A DNA stretch of 64,000 nucleotides from Ilyomonas sp965199845 (lineage in GTDB: Bacteria > Bacteroidota > Bacteroidia > Chitinophagales > Chitinophagaceae): positions 48,701-112,700 of the forward strand of contig CBDATZ010000009.1 in NCBI GenBank assembly GCA_965199845.1, read 5' to 3'. The notes beneath the pieces are model-generated. The model did no database searches, was not told the DNA's origin, and saw only the letters and a program-made list of their open reading frames with translations. The position numbers and the translations under genes are program-made. This document shows, one piece after another, positions 26,501-33,949 of the stretch (positions are counted from its first letter, which is position 1; each line of letters begins with the position of its first letter).

Positions 26501-27000
26501 ATGTGAATGTGAAGAAAGTTTACACAATAGAAATTGCGCAAAGTGCAGGCAGCAATAGTTTAATTACACCTTCTTTTGGTAATCGCAATTATATCATTAA
26601 TTCGTATTCTGTACAACCGAGATTGTCTTATACAGCAGGCACAAAATTTCGTGTGCAAACGAGTTATAATTATGAGCAAAAAAAGAATGAGCAACAATAT
26701 GGCGGTGAAAAATCAATCAGCAATTCGTTGATACTGGAAAGCCGTTATAATGCCGTGAGTAACGCAAGCCTTAATGCGAAATTTACGTTGAATAACATCA
26801 GTTATACAGGCGCTGATAATACAACAACGAGTTATATAATGTTAGGTGGTTTATTGCCCGGCAAAAATTATTTGTGGAATATCAGCTTTACAAAAAGGCT
26901 GATTAATAATCTTGAAATCAACTTTGAATATGAAGGCAGAAAACCCGGCGACAGCAGAACAATTAATATTGGCAGAGCCAGCGTAAGAGCACTTTTATAA
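23539..27000 (+). CDS. very large outer-membrane beta-barrel protein with SprA-like segment
   Basis: A 1153-residue exported protein; signal peptide about 1-22 (ending LIAVAQ). No named family was recognised with certainty. Around residues 287-337, VFIDGVQMQRGEDQDYIINY, then VTFTPKQMITKDRRVQVEFEY, resembles repeats of the gliding/T9SS translocon protein SprA. DYNGDGIPQLNEFE near 835 is an EF-hand-like loop. The second half has alternating amphipathic strands with many aromatic residues, as in a barrel, and the chain ends in a strand (TINIGRASVRALL). Probably an outer-membrane component whose partner is unknown. It ends 14 bases from the stop of convergent nuoA. Confidence 0.6.
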   Translation: MLRCLHIILMFLMLTGTLIAVAQKSNLRKKTIPAKGIVMFDSVSIIPQSLFIQNIDTSFYSLDYINAVINWKKPAGTDSVNIQYRVFPLKLNSMAHRYLYDSIRNNFIAEKPKRFGNQRTDNSLLNFGNLTYNGSFGRSLSVGNTQDAVFNSQLNLQINGIIGDSIQIAAAITDNNIPIQPDGTTQQLNEFDKILLQFKKRDWEINLGDIDLRRNNAYFLKFYKRLQGISYEQNFNINKNIKNNLLISGAIAKGKFARNILAVQEGNQGPYRLEGNNNELYFVVLAGTEKVFIDGVQMQRGEDQDYIINYNTAEVTFTPKQMITKDRRVQVEFEYADRNFLNSMLYGSNTISFGKKFTFNVSAYSNGDAKNSPINQTLDTRQKQFLANIGDSVQNAFYPIAGVDSFSSTKILYKKIDTIYNGLHDSVYVYSTNKTDAKYDLSFVEVGVNRGNYILSSSAANGKVYQWMAPQNGVLQGSYEAAAFLVTPKQQQVISVGGEYKINDNTVVTAELASSKYNINTFSEKQKNDDIGYAGRIVFTKKTGWTTHKNKHLDVIGNTSYEWVDKNFRPVERLRAVEFTRDWGLPVITNYAIEQLPTVNLQVGDDKNNSIQYQFSSYLRSDGYKGYRNIITHAQNTKGWQLYDVFNITNINMPFDKGFYLRPTIDISKTLYKLKNFVAGATYALEHNEIKNVIADTVTPVSFAFETISAYLKSDQSKANKWSFTYFTRSNQLPYGKVLLQTDRSHNYNFQTELLQNQNHQFRLNVTYRQLFVTNSKLINQQSDNSLLGRAEYTINEWNGFVNGSVIYEIGAGQEQKRDYSYIEVAAGLGQYTWNDYNGDGIPQLNEFEIALFQDQAKYIRVFTPTNEYIKANYNQFTYSLSLLPKALSNQIHNKHIRNLITRFYLQSSLQTGQKQVASGHPLYNPFNHKVADTSLLTLNYIISNTLAFNRSSPVWGADITQITNYNKSLLTYGFESRRLQQWNSKAHVNVKKVYTIEIAQSAGSNSLITPSFGNRNYIINSYSVQPRLSYTAGTKFRVQTSYNYEQKKNEQQYGGEKSISNSLILESRYNAVSNASLNAKFTLNNISYTGADNTTTSYIMLGGLLPGKNYLWNISFTKRLINNLEINFEYEGRKPGDSRTINIGRASVRALL

Positions 27001-27014
27001 GTGAACAAATACGT

Positions 27015-27425
27015 TTAATCTTCCCAGTTTAAAGCGCCTTTTTTAAGAATGTAAAAAAAGCCAATGAGGAAGAACGCCACGAACAAGATAACTTCACCAA
27101 AGCCTTGCCAGCCAAGACTTTTGAAAATAACTGCATACGGATAAAAGAAAATTACTTCTACATCAAACAAAACAAATAAAATAGCAACTAAGAAATATTT
27201 AATTGCCATTGGCTGGCGTGCCGTTCCATGCGTTTCTATACCACTGGCAAAGTTTTCTAATTTATCTTTTGTTTTTCTTTTTGGTCCCAAAAAGTTAGAA
27301 GCCGTAATCATCGTTGCAACAAAGCCAACGGCAAACAGCAGTTGAATACCAATTGGAAAATAATCTGCGGCAGTGCCGGTTGCAATTACCGGAGTGGTTT
27401 GTAATAATGATGTAAATAGCGACAT
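27015..27425 (-). CDS. nuoA: NADH-quinone oxidoreductase subunit A
   Basis: A 136-residue membrane subunit of complex I. Three transmembrane helices lie at about 25-45, 78-98 and 108-128. KYFLVAILFVLFDVEVIFFYPYAV (cited in two parts: FLVAILFVLFDVEV and IFFYPYAV) is the diagnostic ND3/NuoA motif, and the loop with LENFASGIETHGTAR is typical. Normal length. It is not followed by nuoB: the next sequence is the end of a convergent gene, so nuoA is transcribed alone here. A -7 box lies at 27443-27450. Confidence 0.92.
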   Translation of the reverse strand: MSLFTSLLQTTPVIATGTAADYFPIGIQLLFAVGFVATMITASNFLGPKRKTKDKLENFASGIETHGTARQPMAIKYFLVAILFVLFDVEVIFFYPYAVIFKSLGWQGFGEVILFVAFFLIGFFYILKKGALNWED

Positions 27426-27442
27426 AAAGAAATTATATGGAG

Positions 27443-27450
27443 CAAAAATA
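27443..27450 (-). promoter_or_regulatory. -7 box of nuoA
   Basis: TATTTTTG on the minus strand, 17 bases before the nuoA ATG. No matching -33 element; the upstream side is the terminator of the TPR gene. Confidence 0.35.
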
Positions 27451-27464
27451 AGCTTCGGTTATAA

Positions 27465-27493
27465 ATAAAAAAACTCCTCTTTGCAGAGGAGTT
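27465..27493 (-). terminator. terminator of the 2TM/PstS/TPR operon
   Basis: AACTCCTCT-TTGC-AGAGGAGTT, a perfect 9 bp stem, followed on the minus strand by a run of seven T residues, 25 bases after the TPR gene stop. Confidence 0.88.
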
Positions 27494-27517
27494 CTATATT
27501 CTTAAAAATAATTGTTC

Positions 27518-29242
27518 TTATTTACCGCTTGTTGACTTCGGTTTTGTTGCCGGAGACTTGGTACCTGCGGGTTTTGTAGAACCGGCCGGCTTTGGCTGAC
27601 TGGCGGCTGCTTTCTTTTTTGCAGCAGTCTGCAGAATCGTTAAATATTGCTGATACTGTGTCTGAGCCGGATCGTACTTAACAGCTTGCTCGAACACATA
27701 GATAGCACTATCAAAGTTCTTAGCTGTATTGGCATAATAACCGCCTTGCAACGCATAATAGTAAGCTATTGTCTGCGCATTCTTTGCTGTATCTTTTGAT
27801 AAGTAACCAATATAATCATTGATTGGGCCAACTGCCATAGCGCCGGTTGTATCTAATGCCTGTGCATTTTTTACAGCAAACGTATATGGATATACCTGGT
27901 CGGGAAATTTAGCTTTGTATAAAGCAATCGCAGAATCGGCATACGGATCTTTTGCAGCAACGGCAGCATCTGTCAAATCAAACAAATCTCTGTTGGTTGG
28001 CGCAGTTGTATCCATTGCAAAACCTCTTTTCACCCATTGAAATCTTTCGGTTGGTTTATTTGCTCTTTTGTAAACCGAAGCGATGGAATCAATGTATTTG
28101 CCTTTGTTTTTTGCAACAGTATCAGCATCCATGGCTTTTGAAAGATAGCTTACAGCAGTATCTTCCAGACCTGGAAATTTAGAGTACACTTTTCCGGCAA
28201 GAACATAATAGTTCGGATCAATATCAGAACCCGGCGCTTGTGATGCGAAATATTTATCCAAATAGGTTTTAGCATTTGCAGAATCACCTAACCGATCGTA
28301 GTTGTAAGCATACAATACACTCAACTTCGGAAAGTCTTTACATTGACCGGCAGCCATTGCATCTGCAGCAGCTTTAGACTGATCATACTTTCCGGCACGG
28401 AATAAATAATCGGCTTTGAAATAATCCGTATTACAATCCTGGTCGGCATATTTTACATAATTGTTCAGGTACTCCTGAGCCGCATTAATATCCCGGTTCT
28501 GATAATAATCGAACCAGTTATAATAAACCGGAGCGTATGCAGGATCGGCAGCAATTGCTTTACCATACCATTCTTCCATCGCTTCTTTATTATCCTGGCT
28601 TTTATAAACGCTACCTACGCGGGCAAAACCAGCCGCATATTTCGGATCGCGCGTAGTTGCATCCTGGAATGCAGTTACGGCTTCACCACCTTTATCGCTA
28701 CCCATTTTCAAATAATTGATACCGAGATTCACATCAATATCAGGATTCTTCGGATCTATCTGCGCAGCTCTTTTTAAAACATCAACTGCATAAGCCGGAT
28801 CGCCGATTTTATTACCGCCATACGCATTGGCACGACCAATCGCATTTAAAACATCGGCATTATCCTGTCCTTTTTTATTTTTAGACATGGTAATCGCCTG
28901 CTCGAATTTTTGTTTGGCAGCATTTACATCATTCTTCTCAATCAAATCAAGTTCGCCCATACCAACCAGGATATAAGGATCGTTTACACCACTATTCAAA
29001 GCATTCTGATACAATGTTTTAGCACCGGCAACATCCTGGTTGCCATTGGCTAATAAAGACTGGCCAAGCCAATAGATAGCGCGCCCGTCTTTTGGATTTT
29101 TATCAACTACTTTTTGTAAAGCATCTTTTGCACTTTTGTCTTTGCCATAATAAAGAAACTTAATGCCATCGTCTACAGATTGCGCCATAGTGAAAGCAGT
29201 AGCAAGAACAATACATGCAATAGATAAAACTGTTTTCTTCAT
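27518..29242 (-). CDS. exported TPR-repeat protein
   Basis: A 574-residue periplasmic or surface protein. Signal peptide about 1-20 (MKKTVLSIACIVLATAFTMA). Residues 25-540 are a solenoid of roughly a dozen TPR-like repeats, for example AIYWLGQSLLANGNQDVAGA, PYILVGMGELDLIEKN and AAGFARVGSVYKSQDNKEAM. The last 35 residues are a Lys/Pro/Ala/Ser linker-like tail. Third gene of an operon with a 2TM protein and a PstS-like lipoprotein; in Bacteroidota such TPR and PstS-like genes often sit beside exbB/exbD/tonB (from memory). Role probably envelope assembly or energy-coupled transport. Confidence 0.8.
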   Translation of the reverse strand: MKKTVLSIACIVLATAFTMAQSVDDGIKFLYYGKDKSAKDALQKVVDKNPKDGRAIYWLGQSLLANGNQDVAGAKTLYQNALNSGVNDPYILVGMGELDLIEKNDVNAAKQKFEQAITMSKNKKGQDNADVLNAIGRANAYGGNKIGDPAYAVDVLKRAAQIDPKNPDIDVNLGINYLKMGSDKGGEAVTAFQDATTRDPKYAAGFARVGSVYKSQDNKEAMEEWYGKAIAADPAYAPVYYNWFDYYQNRDINAAQEYLNNYVKYADQDCNTDYFKADYLFRAGKYDQSKAAADAMAAGQCKDFPKLSVLYAYNYDRLGDSANAKTYLDKYFASQAPGSDIDPNYYVLAGKVYSKFPGLEDTAVSYLSKAMDADTVAKNKGKYIDSIASVYKRANKPTERFQWVKRGFAMDTTAPTNRDLFDLTDAAVAAKDPYADSAIALYKAKFPDQVYPYTFAVKNAQALDTTGAMAVGPINDYIGYLSKDTAKNAQTIAYYYALQGGYYANTAKNFDSAIYVFEQAVKYDPAQTQYQQYLTILQTAAKKKAAASQPKPAGSTKPAGTKSPATKPKSTSGK

Positions 29243-29297
29243 GTTTGTTTTTTTATAATAGTTATTAATCGTTTGTTTACCGTTAGTTATTTGTTAG

Positions 29298-30206
29298 TTA
29301 GTAATCGCTTTTGCGGATATTAAAATCCATTTTTCCAGGCACAAGATAAGACCTTCTGAATATCAACTGTCCTCTTTCAAGGGTTAGGAAGTTGACAAAT
29401 CCTGTACCAAGACCTGTGTTATTTTCCTTAATTATATAATACAAAGGACGTACCATTGGGTACTGTCCGTTAATTATCGTTTCCTGCGTCGGCTTTGCAA
29501 AATAACCATCGCCGCAACGCTTACATTCAATCAGCGCTTGTTTTATTTTTTTCGATTCAGCTACCTGGTCAGGATCTTCACTATTTCCAACCCAACTGGA
29601 ACCAACAAATCCAACCGCATTTTTGTTATTTGAAACATAATTGATTACACCTTTACTGCTGTCGGCCGATTTTACGTTAGCGCTAAATGATTTTCCTTTC
29701 AGCAAAGAATCCAGCAAATATCTTACGGTGCTGGTTGCATTATTTCCATCAACGGCAACGTCGGCAGAACTGCTATCAATTAACATTTTTTGCAATTGCT
29801 TTATTGTAAATACGGAATCTTTTGCTTCAACGTTCACTATTACATTTACTGCATCGTAAGCAACAATATCCCAATTCGGGCGAAAACCCCAGGCTTTCTC
29901 TAAATCTTTTCCCTGCTGATCAGTAAGTCCTTGTGCGGTAATAATCATTCTCACACTATCATTTTGCAAATCGCGAAAACAATTGGCTTCCGATTTATAA
30001 GAGGCTATAATATGAGCGTCCGGATAAGATGATTGATACACTTTAATTTCTTCGCTGATAACAGGTTTAAAACTCTCATCAACACTAATATGAATTGTTC
30101 CCTGCGTTGGCGAATCGTATTGTGTGGAAGTCTTGTTTTTGCAAGAAAAACAAAACAAAATCAAAACAAAAAAAGGCAAACAATATGACAACAAATTTCC
30201 CTTCAT
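29298..30206 (-). CDS. PstS-like substrate-binding lipoprotein
   Basis: A 302-residue periplasmic binding protein of the PstS (PBP-like) group. The N-terminal hydrophobic stretch ends in lipobox FCFSC (Cys about 22), so it is lipid-anchored. TIHISVDESFKPVISEEIKVY starts the fold; VNVIVNVEAKDSVFTIKQLQ and NNATSTVRYLLDSLLKG are typical of PstS proteins, and GFVNFLTLERGQLIFRRSYLVP ends it. No pstCAB genes are near, so phosphate import by an ABC transporter is not supported here. Its ATG overlaps the stop of the 2TM gene by one base (TAATG). Confidence 0.82.
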   Translation of the reverse strand: MKGNLLSYCLPFFVLILFCFSCKNKTSTQYDSPTQGTIHISVDESFKPVISEEIKVYQSSYPDAHIIASYKSEANCFRDLQNDSVRMIITAQGLTDQQGKDLEKAWGFRPNWDIVAYDAVNVIVNVEAKDSVFTIKQLQKMLIDSSSADVAVDGNNATSTVRYLLDSLLKGKSFSANVKSADSSKGVINYVSNNKNAVGFVGSSWVGNSEDPDQVAESKKIKQALIECKRCGDGYFAKPTQETIINGQYPMVRPLYYIIKENNTGLGTGFVNFLTLERGQLIFRRSYLVPGKMDFNIRKSDY

Positions 30207-30451
30207 TAAAAGTCTTTTTTAAATCCCCGGTATAACCTGAACACGCCATAAATCAGGCATAATCCGCCAAACATATAACGCAGCACAGGGTCTAAATAAC
30301 CTAAGTAATCGTTCAGCGTATCGTTATTAATCTGGTTTAAAAACAACATCAGCAAACCAACAATCAATATAATAACACCAAAACTTACATTGTAAATCGT
30401 CTTTGCCGTATCAGCACTTTTTCGCTGCCTGTCTTTATAATCGTTAATCAC
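30206..30451 (-). CDS. small two-helix membrane protein
   Basis: An 81-residue protein with a charged N-terminus (MINDYKDRQRKSADTAK), a hydrophobic helix at about 22-41 (VSFGVIILIVGLLMLFLN) and a second at about 56-72 (YMFGGLCLIYGVFRLYRG), ending with Lys. No family recognised. First gene of the operon with the PstS-like lipoprotein and the TPR protein, and translationally coupled to the former. Confidence 0.75.
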   Translation of the reverse strand: MINDYKDRQRKSADTAKTIYNVSFGVIILIVGLLMLFLNQINNDTLNDYLGYLDPVLRYMFGGLCLIYGVFRLYRGFKKDF

Positions 30452-30840
30452 AAATTCTCCTGTTGTATGTAAGTAATTTTGTCATCTGCAATGTACAATA
30501 TCAAAACAAAAGGCAATAATAGTAAAATGAAAACAGATTGTTAGATTTTATAACTGCAATTACTTATAAATAAATCGTTTAAGGATGCAGCAATAAAACA
30601 ATTCCATAAACAACGCCGTTTTGGACAGATGTTTTAAGAAGTTGTTATGAACTGTGAGCCAGAATTTTTTAAAAATGAATTGGAAAAATGAAACTATACA
30701 TATTGTTTTATAGATGTCTGTTCATTTGATTAAAAATGTCTGTTCTACAAAAATCATCAATACAATTCTTTGTAAAAAGCCTTCAAATGCAATTTGGCTC
30801 TTAATAATTTTAAGCGATTGTCTTTTCTTTTATCTCAGTT

Positions 30841-30936
30841 CCTGAATCTTAACTCTTGTATCTTGAATTTTGTATTCTTGCTTCTTGTATCTTGAAACTT
30901 GATTCCTGTTTCCTGAAACTTATATCTTGTATCTTC
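30841..30936 (+). repeat. CTTGNNN heptamer repeat block
   Basis: Tandem degenerate units such as CTTGTAT, CTTGAAT, CTTGCTT, CTTGTAT, CTTGAAA and CTTGATT, about thirteen in 96 bases. The same family, in the opposite orientation (NNNCAAG), occurs at 43056-43178. The last TTG of the block is the -33 element of the atpG promoter. Confidence 0.8.
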
Positions 30937-30957
30937 TCACCGAAACTGCTATTTTTG
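30927..30957 (+). promoter_or_regulatory. promoter of atpG
   Basis: TTG (30927-30929), 20 bases, TATTTTTG (30950-30957), 19 bases before the ATG. Full match to the Bacteroidota consensus. Confidence 0.65.
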
Positions 30958-30976
30958 CAGCACTTAAAAATAAAGA

Positions 30977-31861
30977 ATGGCAGGTCAGTTAAAAGAGGTT
31001 CGCAATCGCATAAAATCGGTGCAAAGCACGCAGCAGATTACAAAAGCCATGAAAATGGTAAGTGCTGCCAAGCTGAGACGTGCGCAGGATCATATTGTTC
31101 AAATGCGTCCATACGCACAAAAACTGCAGGAAATGCTGAGCAATATTGTGAGCAACGTTGACAGCAGCGAAATCAATATAAAACTCGCAACTGAACGACC
31201 TGTTGAAAAAGTTTTGCTGATTGTGATTACAAGTGACCGCGGACTTGCAGGCGCTTACAATTCTAATATTATCAAAGCCGCCAAAGCTGCTATTGCAAAT
31301 ACATACCCGGCACAGTTTGCCAAAGGCAATGTAACCATCTGGAATATTGGTAAAAAAGGTTACGAATCGCTTTCTAAATCGGGTTATAAAACAAACGCAG
31401 ATTACAAAGACATTTTTTTAAGTCTGAATTTTGAAAATGTTCAGAAAGTATCTCAGGCGGCGATGAAAGCTTTTGAAAATGGTGAGTTTGATGCGGTTGA
31501 AATTGTGTACAGCGAGTTTCAAAATGCCGCTTCGCAAATTTTCAGAACCGAGAAGTTTTTACCAATACCAAAAGTGGAAACAAAAGAAGGCGGTAAAAAA
31601 GCCGATTTTATTTTCGAGCCAAATAAAGAACAACTTATTGCTGAGCTGATGCCGAAAATCTTAAACACGCAACTTTACAAAGCGGTGTTAGATGCCAATG
31701 CCAGCGAACATGGCGCGCGCATGACAGCTATGGATAAAGCAAGCGAAAATGCAAATGAATTGCTTCGAAACTTAAAAATTTCTTACAACCGCGCACGCCA
31801 GGCTGCCATTACAACCGAGCTTACCGAAATTGTAAGCGGTGCCGCTGCTTTACAAGGTTAA
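30977..31861 (+). CDS. atpG: ATP synthase gamma subunit
   Basis: A 294-residue central-stalk subunit of F1. The N-terminal helix LKEVRNRIKSVQSTQQITKA (5-24) is followed by MKMVSAAKLRRAQ; the Rossmann-like middle begins VLLIVITSDRGLAGAYNSNI (about 75-94). The C-terminal helix MTAMDKASENANELL to YNRARQAAITTELTEIVSGA (about 252-290) is near-identical to the family pattern. Normal length. It is not beside atpA in this window: it starts after a 525-base gap with its own promoter and is followed by scpB. Confidence 0.96.
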   Translation: MAGQLKEVRNRIKSVQSTQQITKAMKMVSAAKLRRAQDHIVQMRPYAQKLQEMLSNIVSNVDSSEINIKLATERPVEKVLLIVITSDRGLAGAYNSNIIKAAKAAIANTYPAQFAKGNVTIWNIGKKGYESLSKSGYKTNADYKDIFLSLNFENVQKVSQAAMKAFENGEFDAVEIVYSEFQNAASQIFRTEKFLPIPKVETKEGGKKADFIFEPNKEQLIAELMPKILNTQLYKAVLDANASEHGARMTAMDKASENANELLRNLKISYNRARQAAITTELTEIVSGAAALQG

Positions 31862-31895
31862 TTATTCATTTGCTGTTTTTATCCAAACAACAATC

Positions 31896-32588
31896 ATGGA
31901 ATTTTCTGATATAGCGCTTCATATTGAAGCGCTTATTTTTGCCTCAGACAAACCATTACCGGTATCGGAAATAACCGAACTGGTAAACAATACGTTTGGC
32001 TTTCTCGAAGAAACATTTACGCAGGAACAGGTTTTCGATTTGGTTCAAACGATTGCCGCCAAATACACGTCTCCCGAATTTCCTTTTTTGATAAGAGAAA
32101 GTGGCGGCGGCTGGCAGTTTCTTACCAAACCGGCTTATCACAAAACCATTGCGCAGCTTAACGGCGAAAAGTTTTTAAAACGTTTATCGGTTGCTTCTAT
32201 GGAAACGCTGGCTATTGTGGCGTATAAACAACCGGTGACAAAAGGTGAAATCGAAGGCATTCGCGGCGTAAACAGCGATTACAGCATTCAAAAACTATTG
32301 GAAAAGGAACTGATTTTTATTTCCGGCAGAAGTGAAGATTTGCCAGGAAAGCCTTTGCTGTATGAAACATCACGCACTTTTATGGATTATTTTGGAATGA
32401 ATACGGTGAGCGATTTGCCTAAAATAAAAGAAGTTTTTGCCGAACTAACCATAGAACCAACTATCGTAAATGAAGATCATGAAAATAAGCCGGATGACGA
32501 TTCGTTAGCTGTAAATGATGAAGGCAATTTGATTTTTACTTCAGATAACGATGAGCCGGAAATAAATAGCAATAATTCAAATAGCTAA
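31896..32588 (+). CDS. scpB: segregation and condensation protein B
   Basis: A 230-residue kleisin-associated winged-helix protein that joins ScpA and SMC in chromosome segregation. IEALIFASDKPLPVSEI (about 9-25) opens the first winged helix; SVASMETLAIVAYKQPVTKGEIE (around 97-119) is the most conserved ScpB stretch, followed by IRGVNSDYSIQKLLEKELI. The acidic tail after about 185 is not conserved. The ATG at 31896 is preferred because an upstream one would overlap atpG and add 19 unlike residues. scpA is not in the window. Confidence 0.92.
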   Translation: MEFSDIALHIEALIFASDKPLPVSEITELVNNTFGFLEETFTQEQVFDLVQTIAAKYTSPEFPFLIRESGGGWQFLTKPAYHKTIAQLNGEKFLKRLSVASMETLAIVAYKQPVTKGEIEGIRGVNSDYSIQKLLEKELIFISGRSEDLPGKPLLYETSRTFMDYFGMNTVSDLPKIKEVFAELTIEPTIVNEDHENKPDDDSLAVNDEGNLIFTSDNDEPEINSNNSNS

Positions 32589-32634
32589 TGTTCACAACGT
32601 TTCTTAATTTGTTCTCTTATACTACTGCTCTTAA

Positions 32635-33756
32635 ATGAATTTGTCTGTATTTGCTGTCGTTCTTTTTTACGTATTCTGCATAGTGGTTGCTATTCAGTTG
32701 TTTTACTATTTGTTTTATTTTTTGCGGTTAGCCAATTATAAAACGCCTGTAAAACAAGAGTCGCAGGAATATCCTGTTTCTGTTATTATTTGCGCCCGTA
32801 ACGAAGCCAATAATTTAGCTAAAAATCTGCCCGGCATTTTGTTTCAGCAATACCGGACAACGCACGAAGTGATTATTGTAAACGACAACTCAGAAGATGA
32901 AACCAAATACATATTGGAAGAGTTCAAAAAAACCTTCAAAGACCTTGTCATTATTCCGCTTACACAAGAAGCATTGATGATTACTGGTAAAAAATTTCCG
33001 CTTTCTGTTGGCATCAAAAGTACACGTCACGAAGTGCTCCTTTTAACCGATGCAGACTGCATTCCGGCGAGTGAACTCTGGATGCAGAAAATACAGGAAG
33101 CGTACGCGCCGAACATCGAAATTGTACTTGGTTACGGCGCTTATAAAAAGAAAAAAGGATTGCTGAATAAATTGATTCGCTTTGAAACATTTCAAACGGC
33201 ATTACAATATTTTTCGTTTGCGCTGGCAGGTTATCCGTACATGGGCGTTGGCAGAAATCTAAGCTATAAACGCAGTTTATTTTTAAACAATAAAGGATTT
33301 TCTTCTATCAATCACATTCCCGGCGGCGACGATGATTTATTCATAAATAAAGTTGCCAACAAACACAATACAGCCATTGTATTTGATAAAGATACGCATA
33401 CATTAAGCGAGCCGAAAACCACGTTTGGTGAATGGTTTAAACAAAAAAGCAGGCATTATACAACAGCCAAATATTACAATCCGAAATTCAAGTTTTTATT
33501 AGGGTTGTTTTCTTTATCCAACTTCTTAATTTACCCGTTAACGATTTTATCTATCATCTTTTTCAACTGGTGGATTACGCTGATTATTTTTGTTGTAAGA
33601 CTGGCTGTTATTGCTTTTATCTGGCGTAAAACGATGACAAAAATGAACGAAGCCGACTTGTTTCCGTTCTTCTTTTTTTTCGATATGTGGATGTTTGTTT
33701 ATTATCTTTTATTTGTACCTTCTCTCTGGAAACGCCCGGCAAAAAAATGGAAATAA
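32635..33756 (+). CDS. membrane-bound glycosyltransferase family 2
   Basis: A 373-residue processive-type GT2. An N-terminal helix (about 4-27) anchors it. VSVIICARNEANNLAKNLPG (about 48) starts the GT-A domain, LLLTDADCIPASELWMQKI (about 137) has the DxD site, and GGDDDLFINK (about 230) the third acidic motif. KQKSRHYTTAKY (about 271) takes the place of the QxxRW acceptor motif. Two or three helices follow at about 290-365. Probably makes or extends a lipid-linked or exported glycan; substrate not visible. It follows scpB by 46 bases and may be cotranscribed. Confidence 0.87.
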   Translation: MNLSVFAVVLFYVFCIVVAIQLFYYLFYFLRLANYKTPVKQESQEYPVSVIICARNEANNLAKNLPGILFQQYRTTHEVIIVNDNSEDETKYILEEFKKTFKDLVIIPLTQEALMITGKKFPLSVGIKSTRHEVLLLTDADCIPASELWMQKIQEAYAPNIEIVLGYGAYKKKKGLLNKLIRFETFQTALQYFSFALAGYPYMGVGRNLSYKRSLFLNNKGFSSINHIPGGDDDLFINKVANKHNTAIVFDKDTHTLSEPKTTFGEWFKQKSRHYTTAKYYNPKFKFLLGLFSLSNFLIYPLTILSIIFFNWWITLIIFVVRLAVIAFIWRKTMTKMNEADLFPFFFFFDMWMFVYYLLFVPSLWKRPAKKWK

Positions 33757-33863
33757 TATTTCTGATGATGCGAAGAATTTTTATGTTACCGGCGTCTGAT
33801 ACTCCGATTTCATCAGCATTAACAAACTCTTTTATATGCAAAAGCTCCGGAAGAATTGTTAAG

Positions 33864-33900
33864 CATCGTTGCGACGCTCCGTTCAAGCTTCGGAACGATG
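33864..33900. repeat. hairpin between GT2 and epimerase genes
   Basis: CATCGTT (33864-33870) pairs with AACGATG (33894-33900), and CCG/CGG adds three pairs inside. Its GC-rich text differs from the flanking DNA. There is no T tract, so it is a repeat-like element rather than a clear terminator. Confidence 0.45.
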
Positions 33901-33949
33901 ATTGCGCTTCTCATACCATAATTCATCATTACTAATTTATAATTACAAA

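Larger units (their letters stand above)
30452..30976. other. 525-base intergenic region upstream of atpG
   Basis: No gene found. It holds a pair of direct repeats ATGTCTGTTC at 30714-30723 and 30736-30745 (22-base period), a block of CTTG-containing heptamers (30841-30936) and the atpG promoter. No structured RNA family was recognised. Confidence 0.6.

Noticed and set aside
29298..30206. Phosphate ABC transporter operon
   Set aside because: Only a PstS-like binding protein is present; pstC, pstA, pstB and phoU are absent.
33757..33949. Small plus-strand frames between GT2 and the epimerase-like gene
   Set aside because: All lie across the hairpin at 33864-33900 or the GT2 end and lack family or start-site support.
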